A stretch of DNA of 64,000 nt from contig JADNYJ010000083.1 of NCBI GenBank assembly GCA_015501075.1, forward strand, positions 108,861-172,860, read 5' to 3'. The notes under the pieces were generated by a model. The model searched no databases and was not told the DNA's origin. It worked only from the letters and a program-made list of their open reading frames with translations. The stretch comes from Gymnopilus junonius. Taxonomy: Eukaryota; Basidiomycota; Agaricomycetes; Agaricales; Galerinaceae. The translations under genes and the position numbers were made by a program. Shown here one piece after another: positions 12,014 through 24,772 of this stretch; within the stretch, counting starts at the first letter, position 1; every line of letters begins with the position of its first letter.

Positions 12014-12399
12014 TGTGGGTCTCTTTCTTTCTTTCATAGAGTGTATACTATAAATCGATTAAATTTGTCCTTAGAAGAAGATCAAAATAATATAAAGTAC
12101 TTACTGTACACAGATAAGTCAGCCTTGGCCCTGGCAGAAGCTAGTATCATGGGAGTGACAGCAGAAAGGTAGGGCTCGAATTCAGTCCCCTTTGCTTGAC
12201 AGACCTTAACACAGGTCACGAAGAGGTAGGTGCCAAGGGTCCTCCAACTGAATAACATTAATATTGGGGATGTCATAGTAGTGAGTGGGTGACTCACGCG
12301 AACACTTTTTCAGTTAGAAACTGCCTCTTTGATTGTATTTTTGATGAAATCCAATATCTTCAGATCCAGATCCTGAATACAAAAATTTCGATTTCTCCA

Positions 12400-13900
12400 G
12401 TCACCGCATCATGGAATTAAGCACTTTCATGAGCCGGAAGACCATATTGTAGCCTGGATGGGTCCAGCTCGTGAAGTGGAAGCCACTTTAGATGCTGGTC
12501 AGGTTGCCTCCCAGTCTCGAGATGCTGCCTATTTTTTCTCAATTGTGGTGCTTTCGTAGATCCAGTGCCCCATGGGAGGGTATGGGGTTTTGAGAGGGTG
12601 CAGTTTCATTCTTTCAATATCTTTTACACGGGCTGCTTGGGCTTTTTTTCCATTGTTGGTGAACCCTATTCCACAAGGAACACTTTTCTTCCACCAGAGT
12701 GGTCCGAAAATCTAGCTTTGTGGGTGTCTTGATAAATGTCATGGTGCCAACATTCAGTGCTACATTGCACAATTACTGTCAACAGCTGTTATCTATTGGA
12801 AAGTCCCCCTTTTCATCCTTGTCTCCAGTTTGCCTGAACCTCCCATCCATGATTCATTCAATTCCTATGATCTTCGTGATATCATTAACACTGTAGTTCT
12901 ACATGAACATTACCTTCCCATTCTGAAATAAAGCATTATTTTGGGACAGAATTTGACCACATGAAGCTGATGCATCCCTTAAGAACATACATCCCGGCAT
13001 CATGGCCATCTTCTCAGATCATCCAATCTCTGGTTCAACATGCTGCTGGGAAGTTTGTCTATGCTTCTACTGTGATTAAATAAATACATTGATTCTGCCC
13101 AACATCGACCCATCGAATGCCTAGATGCCATTCTCAGGATCAATAATTCCATAGGAGATATCCCATTTGCAGAACTCAACTGTCTATATTGTCATATATT
13201 TGCCTCTGTCCATTAAACACATCCTAGGAGCTGTCCTCTTCGCTCAGTGCCTCTTCTCACATAAGACAGCTGCCAATGACCCCGAGCTCCCAATCACCGT
13301 CACTGACCAATGGTTCCTCGAAGAGCTTCTCTCTCTCAACCGGGGCAACATCTCCTTCATCCTCACCAACCTGCACTCAATCCTCAGTGTCCCCAACTCA
13401 TGTCAAAACCCTATTGCAGCTGCATTGCAACTGGAGGAACCAAGTCAGGTGAGACTGGCATCCATATCCTTCACAGCTCACTCATCGATTTCCTCACTGA
13501 TTGATTGTGGGCTGGGAGGTATTTCATCGACTCCATGAAAGTCCATGCTGAACTCGCATGTGAATCTGCTCAGAATCTGCTTTCTGGTATGTAGGTGCCT
13601 TTTCTGGTCTTTTCATTCCGAGGTTCTGGGTTTTTGACTGCTGACCTGGAATTTTCTGATTCCGTTTTATTGACAGGGTATAAATTTGTCCATCAATATG
13701 CTGGTCAAGCACTCTTGACACATTGTCAGTATTCAGTGCTCACCCAGGAATTACTGATGAATCTACTCAATTTCGACTTACCAATCTGGCTGATGACATG
13801 CAAAACCTGGAATGATAGCAGAGGTGCATTCAACCAGGCCTGGGCCGAATTGCCACATCTCTTCCAATGGTTCAAAATCCTGGTATGTCTTCCAAGTCGG
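12400..13900 (+). pseudogene. Decayed NACHT-domain (STAND) NTPase
   Basis: Pieces in shifting frames follow the order of basidiomycete NACHT proteins. They start with a P-loop-like IVAWMGPAR segment with the Lys/Ser lost (about 12450). Next is FILVSSLPEPPIHDSF (sensor-like 'SRPEP', about 12810), then SWPSSQIIQSLVQHAAGKFV (about 13000). After a frame jump come IECLDAILRINNS and DIPFAELNCLYCHIF (about 13115-13190), then LTNLHSILSVP and ILHSSLIDFLTD (about 13360-13500). Stops and frameshifts separate nearly every block, so no product is expected. NACHT proteins are large, rapidly duplicating families in mushrooms with presumed self/non-self or defence roles; that role is family knowledge only. 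Confidence 0.7.
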
Positions 13901-14182
13901 CCTTCAGTACCTCACCTTTTACCTCCATCAATCGGAACCTCAAGATGAACTCATCACCTATCTGAAATGAATAAGTTGGATCCTATTAGAGCACAAGAGC
14001 TTCCACGGTTAGCATGGGCTGAAGACAAGACTAAGCTCAAGGAAGCCGTTGCTGGCTACTTGAAGGCTGGTCTTCATTCTAGCATAATTTATTTATCACG
14101 CTAATTCTTTCTCTGTTGTATTAGCAGTGTAAAGCCCAATCCATGACAGAGCGGAGTCAAGGCCCCACGTAACATTTTTTAT

Positions 14183-15105
14183 ACCCCTCGTCAACTATGT
14201 AGCCAACTTGACAACAAGATTGTCCAAGGTGGAATGAAGACCGAAGTCCTGCAGGGGTTGCAACTTCACAGTAATGATAGGATCTGCAGAAAGATCAGGC
14301 TGTATTCGTGGCTCATAAAGAGTCACAGGGTGGTTATCCAAATGGTCAGAGATCATCATGTCAGACACGTTCATGGAGACCATAATGTTTTGTGGTTTTA
14401 CATCTGTTCAATTTTTTCTTTAACATTGGTCAGAAAAGAAAGAAAATAAAATAAAGCCTGATCACCTCTGTGAACCAAGTCACAATCACGATGAAGGTAA
14501 TCAAGTGTGAGGAGAACCTGCTTGATGATCCGCTTTGCAATATGCAATGAAAAGATGTGGTTCAGTTGTGTTTTTTGAAGAGACAACATATCTGACCCCA
14601 AGACATTGAAGACAAGAGACATATGAGGGCTGTGGTAGCTGTCAGACACAAGTGAATCCTGGAGAATGAGACAGTGCTGATATCCTGGATGGTTTGGATT
14701 CATAGTGGCCACCCGTCAGGCAGAAGAAAGTTCCCAATACTTTTTGTAAACAATCCCAGCCGTTATATTTACGGTCAGCACTTTGAGTGCCAGAAAATGT
14801 TTTTCAGTCAAATTAGTATCAAAAGGAATAATAGCAATATGTGTTGGCAAGTACAGTGGACTCACTTGCTGAACTTGATGAGCCAGATGCTTGAATTGGA
14901 ACCAATCACTATCATGATTGCAAATATGGATCCACAAGTCTGACACTCCTAGTGCCATTGTCCCCGGTGCCAGCAATGCTACTACCGTCCCCAGCCCTCT
15001 CATAACTGCAGAGGTATGCTTATCGCGATAATTGGCAGAGTATAGAATTAGATTGAGGTTGCTGTCTGTGGGAACCTCCTTTGCTTGAAGGTAAGTTGAT
15101 CGCAA
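14183..15105 (-). pseudogene. Truncated protein kinase fragment, SRPK-like
   Basis: The first piece (15105-14716) contains the beta-3-like FLALKVLTVN. The next (14712-14455) reads HPGYQHCLILQDS, then HMSLVFNVLGSDML and TLDYLHRDCDLVHR, as in the SRPK/CMGC N-lobe and hinge. A clean intron (GTGATCAGG...TTGAACAG, about 14402-14466) joins LVHR to DVKPQNIMVS, restoring a canonical HRDxKxxN catalytic loop. The frame then stops in place of the DFG segment (VVKLAT-stop, about 14200), and no activation loop or C-lobe follows. The fragment cannot form an active kinase. SRPK assignment rests on the hinge wording; other CMGC kinases are possible. Confidence 0.6.
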
Positions 15106-15346
15106 AATGGGTACTGCAATCTACACAAGTAATGTCAAGGGTTTGAAAGTTTGAAAATGGTATTTTCTACTTCGTTTCATCCTGCTTCGTCGACATCTAC
15201 CCTACAACTTTGAAGCTGGATGATAAAACGTAGATATAGGGCTTGTGGCTATAAATAACTCACACTTAGGAGGTTGGGCACTGCGAACTCCATGGTCAAT
15301 CGATCTTTCCTTCCAACCACCATCTTCAATACTCTATACTACAAGG

Positions 15347-15745
15347 ATGAGCATTGAAGTCATCGATTTTGGACCCTTCCTCAATGAATCTCACAAGCAA
15401 GGCATAGCTGATGCTATCCTGACATTGTTCCAGACAATCAGTTTTGTCTATTTGGTGAATCATGGCTTACCTCAAGATAGGATAAGCGCTATGTTCAAGT
15501 GGGTACATCCTTATTCATTCCTAGTAATAACTCAGCCAACTTTTCAATACTGTTCTGATCGACCAGTCGAACAATTTGTTCTCTCAACCCATGGAGGTAA
15601 ACAATTGGCTCTGCATCCAGCGTCAGGCGCTCATCACTGAGGGTGGGTATCCCTTTCTACTCATCATTGCCCTTACATCACTCTATTCATTCCGAGTTTC
15701 TATGTAGGTTACTCTTCTCCAGGATGAGAAAAGGTCACACAACTA
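15347..15745 (+). pseudogene. N-terminal part of a 2OG-Fe(II) / isopenicillin-N-synthase-like oxygenase
   Basis: The start at 15347 gives EVIDFGPFLNES...FVYLVNHGLP, typical of the DIOX_N region of this family. A GT-AG intron follows AMFKW. The next exon carries LALHPASGAHH, stop, G, and after a second intron YSSPG, stop, EKV. The family consensus here is HHRGYSxPGREKV, so both stops replace conserved Arg codons and fit CGA to TGA transitions. A one-base slip precedes LALHP. The jelly-roll core with the iron ligands is not found downstream. These enzymes oxidise small molecules in the cytosol; this copy is dead. Confidence 0.7.
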
Positions 15746-16616
15746 TCACCTGACACCGATTCCTGTAATCTGGTGGGATGACAATGATCACACTCTCTTC
15801 CACTGGAATCCATTTTCTCAGCCAATATCTTCCTATTTGATAACAGAACTTAGGGTTAGGTTGTGCCAGATTCCCACTGCATATTATTTCACAGACACAA
15901 GGCATTGGCAGGTCAAGGTGAAGGTCAGTTCGTTGGCCATGCTTTGACATGAACAATTCTGAGATAGTATACCAAACCACCTCTTCTGTCAGGAGTTGCA
16001 CTTAGTAGGTGGTACAGTGGGAAAATGTCCTCCTTCGCTTCTCTGGCCATTATGACCTCAATTGGGTCTTGAAGTGTTTTCATTACAGAAAATACATGCC
16101 CAAAGTCTTGCGACTGAGACTGAAATATGTCAATGGTGCTGCCTTTTCTATAGCATCCTTTTTGTACTGCAGACTTCAGTCGAACAGGTCTCTGATTCAA
16201 ACAGGCTCTTTGTGTGATTAACTAAGTCTGTAAGGTATCCAGCCTTCCTGAGGAATGAGGTGGTCCAATTCAGTCCTGGCTATATATTCACTGTGAATGT
16301 GAAGAGAGAACCTTGATTGATGTGAGAGGCAGGTTTATGGTGGCAGAGCAAAAGAGGGAGAACTGTCCTCCCCTGTATTCTTTCTTTCACAGTCATTATG
16401 CTCTGTCAGCACCTTCCTCCCTGTCAAATAGAATCAAATTGGATTGAAAATCAATGCAGTAGTTTATACATGAATATAAGTAATAGATACTTTTCTTATA
16501 TGTTAATGTATTATATTGGGAAGTGAGTTGAGGAGTAAGTATTGCGAGAGGAGGAAAATGATGTCAAATGTCTGTATTTTTTGTCCACCTGCATCACAAT
16601 TAGAATCAGAATGAGA
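15746..16616. other. No assignable gene; contains a telomere-like TTAGGGTTAGG
   Basis: Minus-strand frames at 15735-16200 are open but match no family I know. At 15849 the plus strand has TTAGGGTTAGG, not followed by a Penelope-like 3' end. Confidence 0.35.
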
Positions 16617-16624
16617 AGCTCACT
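16617..16624. repeat. Left 8-bp target-site duplication of the hAT element
   Basis: AGCTCACT, identical to 20969-20976. Confidence 0.93.
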
Positions 16625-19600
16625 TAGGGTTGCCGAAGTTCAGTTCCAAACTGTCAGTTCGGACCCGAACTGGCCGAACTGAACAGTCGGTTCTGTTCTG
16701 TTCAGGTTCAGTCCGGCTGTGGCATGCAGAGGTTCGGTTCTCAGTTCTTATTCTTCGAGATATCTGAGGACCGGGTTCGAACTGGTCCAAACCAAACTTA
16801 TAGGCATAATTTTACTCATTTTTTTGGGCTCAAATGAGGGCCAAGAGGTCGAAATATCGAGGATTTCGGGGCTTGATGGCTTGCAAGAGGAATTTAGTCG
16901 GAGCTTGAATCGACGTACAGCTATGCGCGTGCAAAAAAAATCAACATAAACCTTATTTCCATTATTCGCAAATCAGCGCCGCACCCATTCTCACTATGCC
17001 AGGCTCCGACGATGACACACCAGCTCTGAACGCAGATGGCACGCTCAAGGATGCCGGCGAAATCACTTGGTTGAACTCACCAAGTGATGAACGACGCAAC
17101 CTTGCTGATGACCTGAAGAAGCGTAAGCGAGCAAACTCCTCGGCCCAGGAGTCTGATGACAGCAATGATGATGAGTTGCCGAAGTCCATGTTGACAGGCT
17201 TCTCATTCAAGGCTAAAAGTCCCGCTCGGAAAGTGGGTGGAAAGCGTGTAAGGCTGCTGTCTGACAAGGGCAAGGCTGCCTCTGCCCTGCTGCCGCCCAA
17301 GGAGCGCAAGTTTTATGAAGGTCATACCTGTAAGTTCATTTTAAATTTTCACTACTCGACTGTCTACTGATTTAGTTGAAATTTTGCAGTTGGCCAAGGA
17401 TCTTGTTTGAAAGGTAAGCAACCATTTTTTATCTTATCTAAATGCCGCTGACTTCTATGACGTATGATGTTAGATTCTACTTCCACGGCTGCCAAGGCAA
17501 AACCCACGCAGTCAAAACCGCCCAACAAGAAAACCCAACCTCCCACCAAACGTCATGCCAACTCAGCACCCCCTTCCCCCGAAAAACGCCCTGCTCCCAC
17601 TCCAATGACATCCACACCTCCCAGGCGGTCAGCTCCCGCAAAGGCGAAGGCGAAGACAAAGATGAAACGGACGGTCATCCACGACAGTGATGATGATGTC
17701 GACACTGGCGACGTAGTCGAGGGAGATGAGGGAGATGAAGAGGAGGAGGAGGACGCCCTTGATGCATATGAGTGCCAGAGGGATGAGATTCAAAGGGAGC
17801 AGATAGTAAGTTATATCTCAGTTTTTCAGATTGCCGCTTTGACTCACATTATTTCCCAGCCGGCTCGCAAGCATTTCCATCGAGGAGAAGATCCTCGTAC
17901 CCAAGACTTGCATGCAATGTTCACGCCGGGTGAACTCAAGGATGAATCGAGCGGCAAAATAAAGAAAGGTCATTTCTGCAACGGATGCATGTGAGTTCTA
18001 CATTTTGCGAATCGCGTCATTCTCCTTTCTATTACTTACAATCGCTTTTCAGGGGTAGGGGACTCACCAAGCGGCATAGTTTTTTTGGAGGCCATAACAG
18101 CACCCTCCACACACATATTCGGCAGTGAGTATTCGACTTTGTTTCCTGTATTTTTTCATTACTCACTTATCTTCACCTTATCTCCAGATTTTGGTTCACT
18201 CATGGCGAATTGTATCTACAAAGATGCGAAGAACTTAAGATCTCACCCAATCTGAATGTGCTCCCACCGCCTGAAGACGATGAACAGCCCGCGATGCAGT
18301 CTACCCTGGATGGCTTCATGCACGCCACGCCGAATGTCAAATGGAGCAAGGAGGGGCTCTTGGAGCACATCCTCGACTTCGTCATCACTGACGATCAGGT
18401 GAGTTATTGAATATTGGACTTGACATTCTCTAATCACACTCTCAGTCTTTCCGTGTTGTAGATGGACGGCCATTCCGGAGGCTTCTGCAATACCAACATC
18501 CCGTGACCAAGGAATTGGATATTCCTCATCGGACCAAGCTGCGGAAGAGGTGATTGAAAAGGCTAATGTCGTGATTCAGCATCTCAAGGAGGAATTTGCG
18601 GTAAGTATCATTTCCCTCTAATTGTGCCATGAGCTAACCTTGGTCTAGAATGTTCCTAGTAAAATCTCGATCACGTTCGACGCCTGGACGTCAAAGGCAT
18701 ATGACCCGTATTTGGGCATCACTGCTCACTACATTGACGCACTGCCTGAATGCCCAATGGCCTGGGAGCTGAAGAGCCAAATATTGGGTTTCGAAGAGTT
18801 GCAAGGGAGTCATAGTGGTGCAAATATCGCCGCCAAAGTTGTGGAGGTCTTAGACCAGTATGAAATTCGAGACAAGGTAAGCTGGATTTTCATTAGAAAT
18901 GATATGATAAAAACTTATTGTCTTTCTTTGTCAGCTTGGCTGGACGACTACGACAATGCTTCGGCTAACAACAAGGCCTTGCGTGTCATGCAGCGCACCA
19001 TGGACAGCTCAGACGCGGTGAGAAAATGGTGTGCGCATGATTGTCGAGTGCGGTAAGGTATCATTTTCAGATTAAATGCAATGCCTAATCTCTTTCTAGG
19101 TGTATGGAACACACAGTCTGCCTTTCCGCAAAAGCATTTATAGAAGAAGTCAAACCTCGTGCTCCCAAGAACAAGACAACAACAAAGAAGGGCACTGCTT
19201 CAGTGGAAGATGCCGACGACGACGACGATGATGCGGCGAGGTCGATGGCGAAGGCGACAGCGACGACGATGAAGCTGACTGGCTTGCGGACTGGATCAGT
19301 TTTGAGGAGACCCTGGATGAGCAGGAGGTAGATGAAGTGGCAAACTTCACAGCGGGTGACGTGCTTGGGAAAACGCTGGCCCTTGTTAATCAGGTACACC
19401 ATTCCTTGCGCTTTTTTTCTCTTCTCTCACTCTCATTCTCACAGGTTCGCGTGTCACCTCAAGCGAAGCAGTATTTCGCTTTTTGTTGTGAATCCGAGAA
19501 GGTCCTGATCCTTGAGTTAATCAAGTGGATTCGGACTCATTGGGGTTCCATGCATGACCTAGTTGATCGCTTCACATCATGCAAAGCAGTAAGTATTCAT

Positions 19601-20968
19601 TTCAACCCTTCCCTTCTTCTTTTAACATACTAACTCAACTTGGCAGGCAGTGCAAAAGTTTTGTTTCTTTGCTGACAGCAAACTCCCGAAGCTCAAAAAT
19701 AAGAAGTATGCCGACTATCAACTTAGTGACGAAGAGTGGATCATTCTCGAGTTAATCAAGGAAGTCCTCGCAGTAAGTGATGTTTGTTTTGCCTGGACTA
19801 CTGACTAATGTTCTATGGATGCAGGAGCCTCATGCTGCTCAGGCTTCTTTCTCGTCGGAGACAGAGCCGACCCTTTGGAAGACAATTCCCATTCTGGAAT
19901 TGCTCCAAAGTCGATGGGAGACTATGCTACGTGTGCCGAAGTTTGTGCCTGTTCGGTCAGCAATTGTGAAGGGTCTGGAGAAGCTGCAGAAGTGGTATAA
20001 GGCTCTCGATAAAAGCGATACTTATTTCATTACCCTTGGTGAGTTGATTTAAGTTTATTTAGCTTCTCAATCTTGACGCTCATCTTTAGCATTGCATCCG
20101 TCGATCAAGCTCAACTACTGCAAGAGTAACTGGGACAAAAAGTATTATAATGCTGGTTATAAATCCCTCGAAAACGTGGTATGTCTTTCGACTTCATCAA
20201 TATGATTTTACTGATTGCTTTTTGTAGTTTGATTCATACTATCAACGTCCTCCACAGTCAAAGACGCCAGCTGCTCCAGCAGCGAATGTGAATATAGCGG
20301 TGCCATTCAAGGGCTACGTGGCTAACTGGATCCTCTCGTCACTTGACACTACCCCCGAAGATAATGATGTGACTCAAGATCCTCGGCAGGAGTTACTGGA
20401 TTATGTGAAGAGTCCTCGGGAAGTGGCACCGGATTTGAACCCAGTTAAGTGGTGGGGTGTACGTATTTTAATTTCCATTCAAATTCACTTCACTGAATTA
20501 GCATTTTTTAGTATCACTCTCAACAATACCCTACATTGTCGCGCATTGCCCGCGACTATCTAGCAATTCAGGGATCTTCTGTGTCTCAGAGCGAGCCTTT
20601 TCAAGTGGTGGTCTCACGGACACTCTCCATCGCAACCGGATGGATCCATTTCTCTTCAGTCGGGTTCAGATTGCCAAGGGTGGATATAAATCAGGTCTGG
20701 TTGATGCCTCGGCTGACGCTGCTGCTCATAGGGTGCGGAGTATATCGAGATCTTAGATATTTAAATAGAGTACTGTTTTCTTATCGAAAATATTTTTTAG
20801 CTGCCAGTTTGCCAGTCTGAACTGAGAACTGGACAGAACCGAACCGAAAGAACCGGTTCTCGAGGTTCAGTCCAGTTCTCAGTTCGGTTCTGGAAATTTT
20901 CTGCCTGTTCGGTTCCCGGTTCTCGAAAAGGGGGGGAGAACCAGACAGAACGAACTTCGGCAACCCTA
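16625..20968 (+). mobile_element. Complete hAT-family DNA transposon
   Basis: Perfect 17-bp TIRs, TAGGGTTGCCGAAGTTC at 16625-16641 and its complement at 20952-20968, are flanked by an exact 8-bp duplication AGCTCACT (16617-16624 and 20969-20976). The 8-bp duplication and transposase type define a hAT element. Both subterminal regions are dense in GAACCG/CGGTTC and GAACTG motifs (16640-16790 and 20800-20950), the usual subterminal transposase-binding architecture. The element sits about 100 bp past the 3' end of the SET-domain gene at 21077. Intact ends and duplication indicate recent insertion. Confidence 0.93.
16996..20756 (+). CDS. hAT transposase (BED finger, RNase-H-like core, C-terminal dimerisation domain), multi-intron
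   Basis: The start at 16996 (MPGSDDDTP) opens a charged, disordered N-terminus rich in Lys, Ser, Pro and acidic runs. A BED-type finger follows (FCNGC...H, about 17975-18125). The RNase-H-like core reads ISITFDAWTSKAYDPYLGIT (18662-18720), HYIDALPECPMAW, and later WLDDYDNASANNKAL. The C-terminal dimerisation region reads YPTLSRIARDYLAIQGSS, then SERAFSSGG, ending at TAG 20756. About a dozen 48-65 nt GT-AG introns interrupt it. One base is missing near 20584, just before SERAFSSGG, so the conserved end lies one frame over. It would cut at the TIRs described above. It is either a recently broken copy or one with a sequence error. Confidence 0.85.
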
Positions 20969-20976
20969 AGCTCACT
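20969..20976. repeat. Right 8-bp target-site duplication of the hAT element
   Basis: AGCTCACT, identical to 16617-16624. Confidence 0.93.
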
Positions 20977-21076
20977 GCCACCAAATGTTTGACCATCTCA
21001 ACAAACACCAAACTCAGAAATATGGCATTAGAATTGCTCCTATTTTTAGCAGGAAATTCATGACCATCTTTAACTT

Positions 21077-22240
21077 CTAATTGGGTATAGCAAGTTTTAG
21101 TCCACTCTGATGTGCCTTCCTCCTTTTCTCCCGTTTGCCACCCCTTCTTGTCCTCTTCTCGCCCTGTCCATCTGAGATCCAAATCGAAGGGTCAAGAGGT
21201 CTTTTTTTCGGAATAGGAGGGGCAGTCAGATTACACATCGCACAACCGCAAGTCTTCCCTTGGAAATACGAACCATCTATGGAGTAATTCACCATAAGAC
21301 TCTCACCGGCTTGTATGGGCCTAATGGAGCATAAGGCATACGCGATGCTGTCTGGAATAGGCAAAATCTATGGTGAGTCAGCAACAATACAATGTGCATA
21401 CTTTGTTACAAGTTTACCTGACAATTGGGCTGGCAATCATGATTAGCGAACCTAAATGGACCCAAAGTCAAGTGTGGCCCCATCTTTCCTTTGTGACATG
21501 GGGAGGAATCAATGATAGATATACTGGCACGGCCTCGTATAATATCACTTGACATTGAGCTACAAGTTGCCAATATGACAGTGCTGGTATCAATGTCCAC
21601 CTGGGCTCGGAGACCACAGGTAACCTTTGCGTTATCCTTGACATGAAATTGAACTTTCTCAATGTGGATAGTCTTAGGGGCAGTGTAGCACATAATGTGA
21701 TACCTTTGTAGCAAACTGTAGGAATGCATGTTTCAGATTGGGGGTCAGTCAAAATTCGACTCAATTGGGCATGTAATGGATGACCCACTGTTTAAGAATC
21801 TGTTTATCAAGTGGTCCTTTGAAAATTTCCGTGTATTTTGTCACAATCGAATCCGTTACAAGTTTTGCAACATGAGGAGAGTCCGATGTATGTGGAGCGA
21901 TAGACAGATATTCACTGCAGATATCTAGAGCAGTGTTTAGTGGAAGGATAGGAGGCTCCTCCTCTAAAAAAGCTCTTGTGGGCTTTAATGTGTGGTAGAA
22001 GGTTGCTGAGTGCTTTGATGCGAAGAGACAGTGGACTAAGATATCGTCTACATGAGCATAGTCAGCCGACGGGAATGACTCCTGATCGAGCATTGCAATC
22101 CATTTCTCGACAGGTGTGTGGGGTGGTCCATCTGGATAGATAATGTCTTGTTCATAGCGTCTGGTCGTCTTGACTCTGGAGGACCATCATAAAGGACAGG
22201 GAGCAGATAAGGGCATGGAGGATCTTTTCAACTGGTCAGA
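21077..22240 (-). CDS. SET-domain protein (possible lysine methyltransferase), left-facing copy
   Basis: Exon 1 includes IIYPDGPPHTPVEKWIAMLD and runs to about 21760. The next block, VTCGLRAQVDIDTSTVILAT then LGPFRFANHDCQPNC (about 21412-21620), has the NHxCxxN motif that binds S-adenosylmethionine in SET domains. A GT-AG intron (21364-21413) joins it to IQAGESLMVNYSIDGSYF and a CGCAMC cysteine cluster resembling a post-SET zinc site. The C-terminus is basic (KRTRRGGKREKRRK). Stops near 21745 and an uncertain upstream exon leave it unclear whether the gene is intact. Substrate is unknown. The hAT element lies just beyond its stop codon. Confidence 0.6.
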
Positions 22241-24772
22241 AAAATCCGAACTCATGATGTGATGAATGTGACGGTGTTCTATACTTAGGCTGGTTCACAT
22301 GAATGACTACAACCCACATCAAACAGCTGGGACAGAATTCATTCTCAACCACCATCTCCCTAGACTCTGATACGCATGCTGAGCATGAGCCCCTTATGCT
22401 GTGTGCACCTTAGCTCATGTGCCAGAGGTCTATCAAGTAGTGGCTCATAAGCAAGTTCATCAGGGAAGGTAATGTTTGCTTTCAAGTTTCTACTTCTACC
22501 CATTATAGTGTCGTGCTAAGATAATGCATGCAGGTGTCTTCCGAGTTCCAATCCCCAGAGCTGGCTTTTCCGAGAATTATTACATTCAACATTTTCAGCC
22601 TACACATCTGGCCACTTCCACAACTCCTGTGAAGACAACATTGCAAATTCACTAGCATTATGCATGCCGTTTCACCCCATTTCTATGAAAAGTGTCTCTT
22701 TCATCCTCGTTTGGGCCATCAATGACTACTGCTTGGCTGCTTACACCTACTTCTATAGCCCGCCGTCCCCCCTGCTACCAACAGTTGCCACCACTACTCA
22801 GCCCTCCTCCCCCTCCCTCTCATGTACTTACTCATTTGTCTTCTTATTGCTGCTTGAGCTTTGAGGCCACCGTTCCTGCTGACTCACATTGATGGCATCA
22901 CAGTGGATCTTCGAAGGTTGAAGTGGTCAGGAGGCCTGGGTGAGAGAAGGAGCTTGTAGAGAACTGGGCTTTTGGGTCTTCGCACAGTCTGGGTGATTAT
23001 CCAGGGCAGCAGTGAACAGTGGTAAAAAGTAGGGAGCTAGTGAGGGGAGAAAGGGGGACAAACAGACCTCCCAGTCACATGATTTTTGCCATCATTGTTC
23101 AAGATGTCTTTTGGGGGCGCAAGTCACATGTGTGCTCACCCTTGGGATGGTGGTGGTGGATTGGAGATGGATGGGATGTGTGGATAGTGGGAGGGGCATA
23201 ACACCCACATCATAAGCTGATACAATGGGCATGGGGTGTCTATCCTCAGTGGATGCACATGAGGGAGGTGGTGAGGTGGCAAAGGAGGTTGAAAGATCCA
23301 TCCTTCTCATGCTTGCATGTGAGGGAGAAAAAATGGTGGTGGCAGCATTTGCAAGGGAGGATGAACAGTGGTGGCAGCAGTGAATGGTGGTCAAGACAGA
23401 CCTGCTGGAGGTAGTAAAGATGTCATTAGTGAATAAAAAAAGAAACATTACATCTGCTACTCACCTGGGTAGGCCTGATCCCTCCTCTTTATCCAGCCAA
23501 CAACCAGTAAAAAAGGCTGGCCCACATCCCTCAGATGAGTGGAGGGGCTCAGCCACTATCCTGAGTTGATGAGAGAGGGAAAGAAATGAGAGGAGGGAAG
23601 GGATAAGAGATGGACGGCACTTAATCTTGGGAAAGGGCATGTCAGACATCTCAGCAGCAAGTGGATGGCGCCCAATCTTTTGAAAGGGTATGTCAACACC
23701 TGAGGAAATAGTGTCAAATAAGAGCCCACATCCTCGTATGAGGGAGGGGTGATGAGATGTAAGGAGAGGAGAGGGAGAGGTCATCGTGGTTGAGGAACAA
23801 GAGGGGGAACTGGTACCAGAGGTCATGTCCTGGACGAAACCTCACAAAACCTCAGAATACACCAGAAATGTGAGTGATCAACCAGCCTGGGGTCACATGA
23901 TCTCATCTTTGGCCAGCATAGACTGCCACAACTGTTTGCGCGCAAACTGCACAGGCAGTCTGGCATGCTCAAATTGACCTGGGATGTATTATAGATACTC
24001 TAAGTGTATGATATAAATTGTTTTTTAAGAGATCACTATTTATTCACTATCCCATTAACAGTCTCTAGGCCATATAATCCACAAATAAGTAATCCCATTC
24101 CCCTAGGCTCATCATTCCCAGAAAAAAGGGGATGCACCCCATACACACAGACAACAATATTGCGAAGGGAGGAAAGGAAGGAGCAGGAAAGAGGATACTA
24201 CACCCGTGCATCTTGTGCATCTTGTGTATCCTGTAAGCACTAAGTAGTCATGTCACTCACATGTTTTGGCTGCTACTAATTGGTCTGGAGGTACCCTGGG
24301 TCCTTGTTTAGCTAGAGCCTTCAGCAAAGCCAGCTGAAGGTGTTTGTTAATGGAATTGCAAGCATGGTGCTCCGGCTTTCCATACAAAAGGTATTTGAGT
24401 TCACGTACTACTGCTCTCCAGCTGAACAGTGCCTTCACCATTGCTCAGGAACATCTCGCACACTGTAGACAGGGTGTTGAAGTTTGGATTCTGGTTGGCA
24501 CTAGGATTGGTGGGGGCAGTGGGAGCATTGGTGGCATTGGTGGTGTAACTGCTGCACAGCCAGCAGCTTTTGATCAGAGTTAGAATGGTTCAGTGGGGCA
24601 TCAACAAAGATTATTGGGCTCCGATTGACCAGTTCCCTGTACCAAACTAGACTCTGACTCATGCCCGACAATCCATTATCCTTTCCATTCTCTCCAAAGG
24701 TACATAGTATGTAACTTTTCTCTACTTCTAGCTCATCCACCCACTCAGATCTTGTGTTCTTCATTCGCTACC
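22241..24772. other. Intergenic region with Y-arm/R-arm palindromes, no gene seen
   Basis: It separates the two divergent SET-domain genes. Short hairpin-like palindromes of family A occur at 23298-23336 (CCATCC...CATGCTTGCATG...GGG), 23520-23550 (GCCCACATCCCTC...GAGGGGC type) and about 23724-23750. The block 23440-23570 is homologous to 33160-33290 and 46790-46920. Confidence 0.6.

Noticed and set aside
15845..15862. Another telomere-anchored PLE 3' end at TTAGGGTTAGG
   Set aside because: The following sequence does not match the element's 3' terminus, and the site lies inside decayed unassigned sequence.
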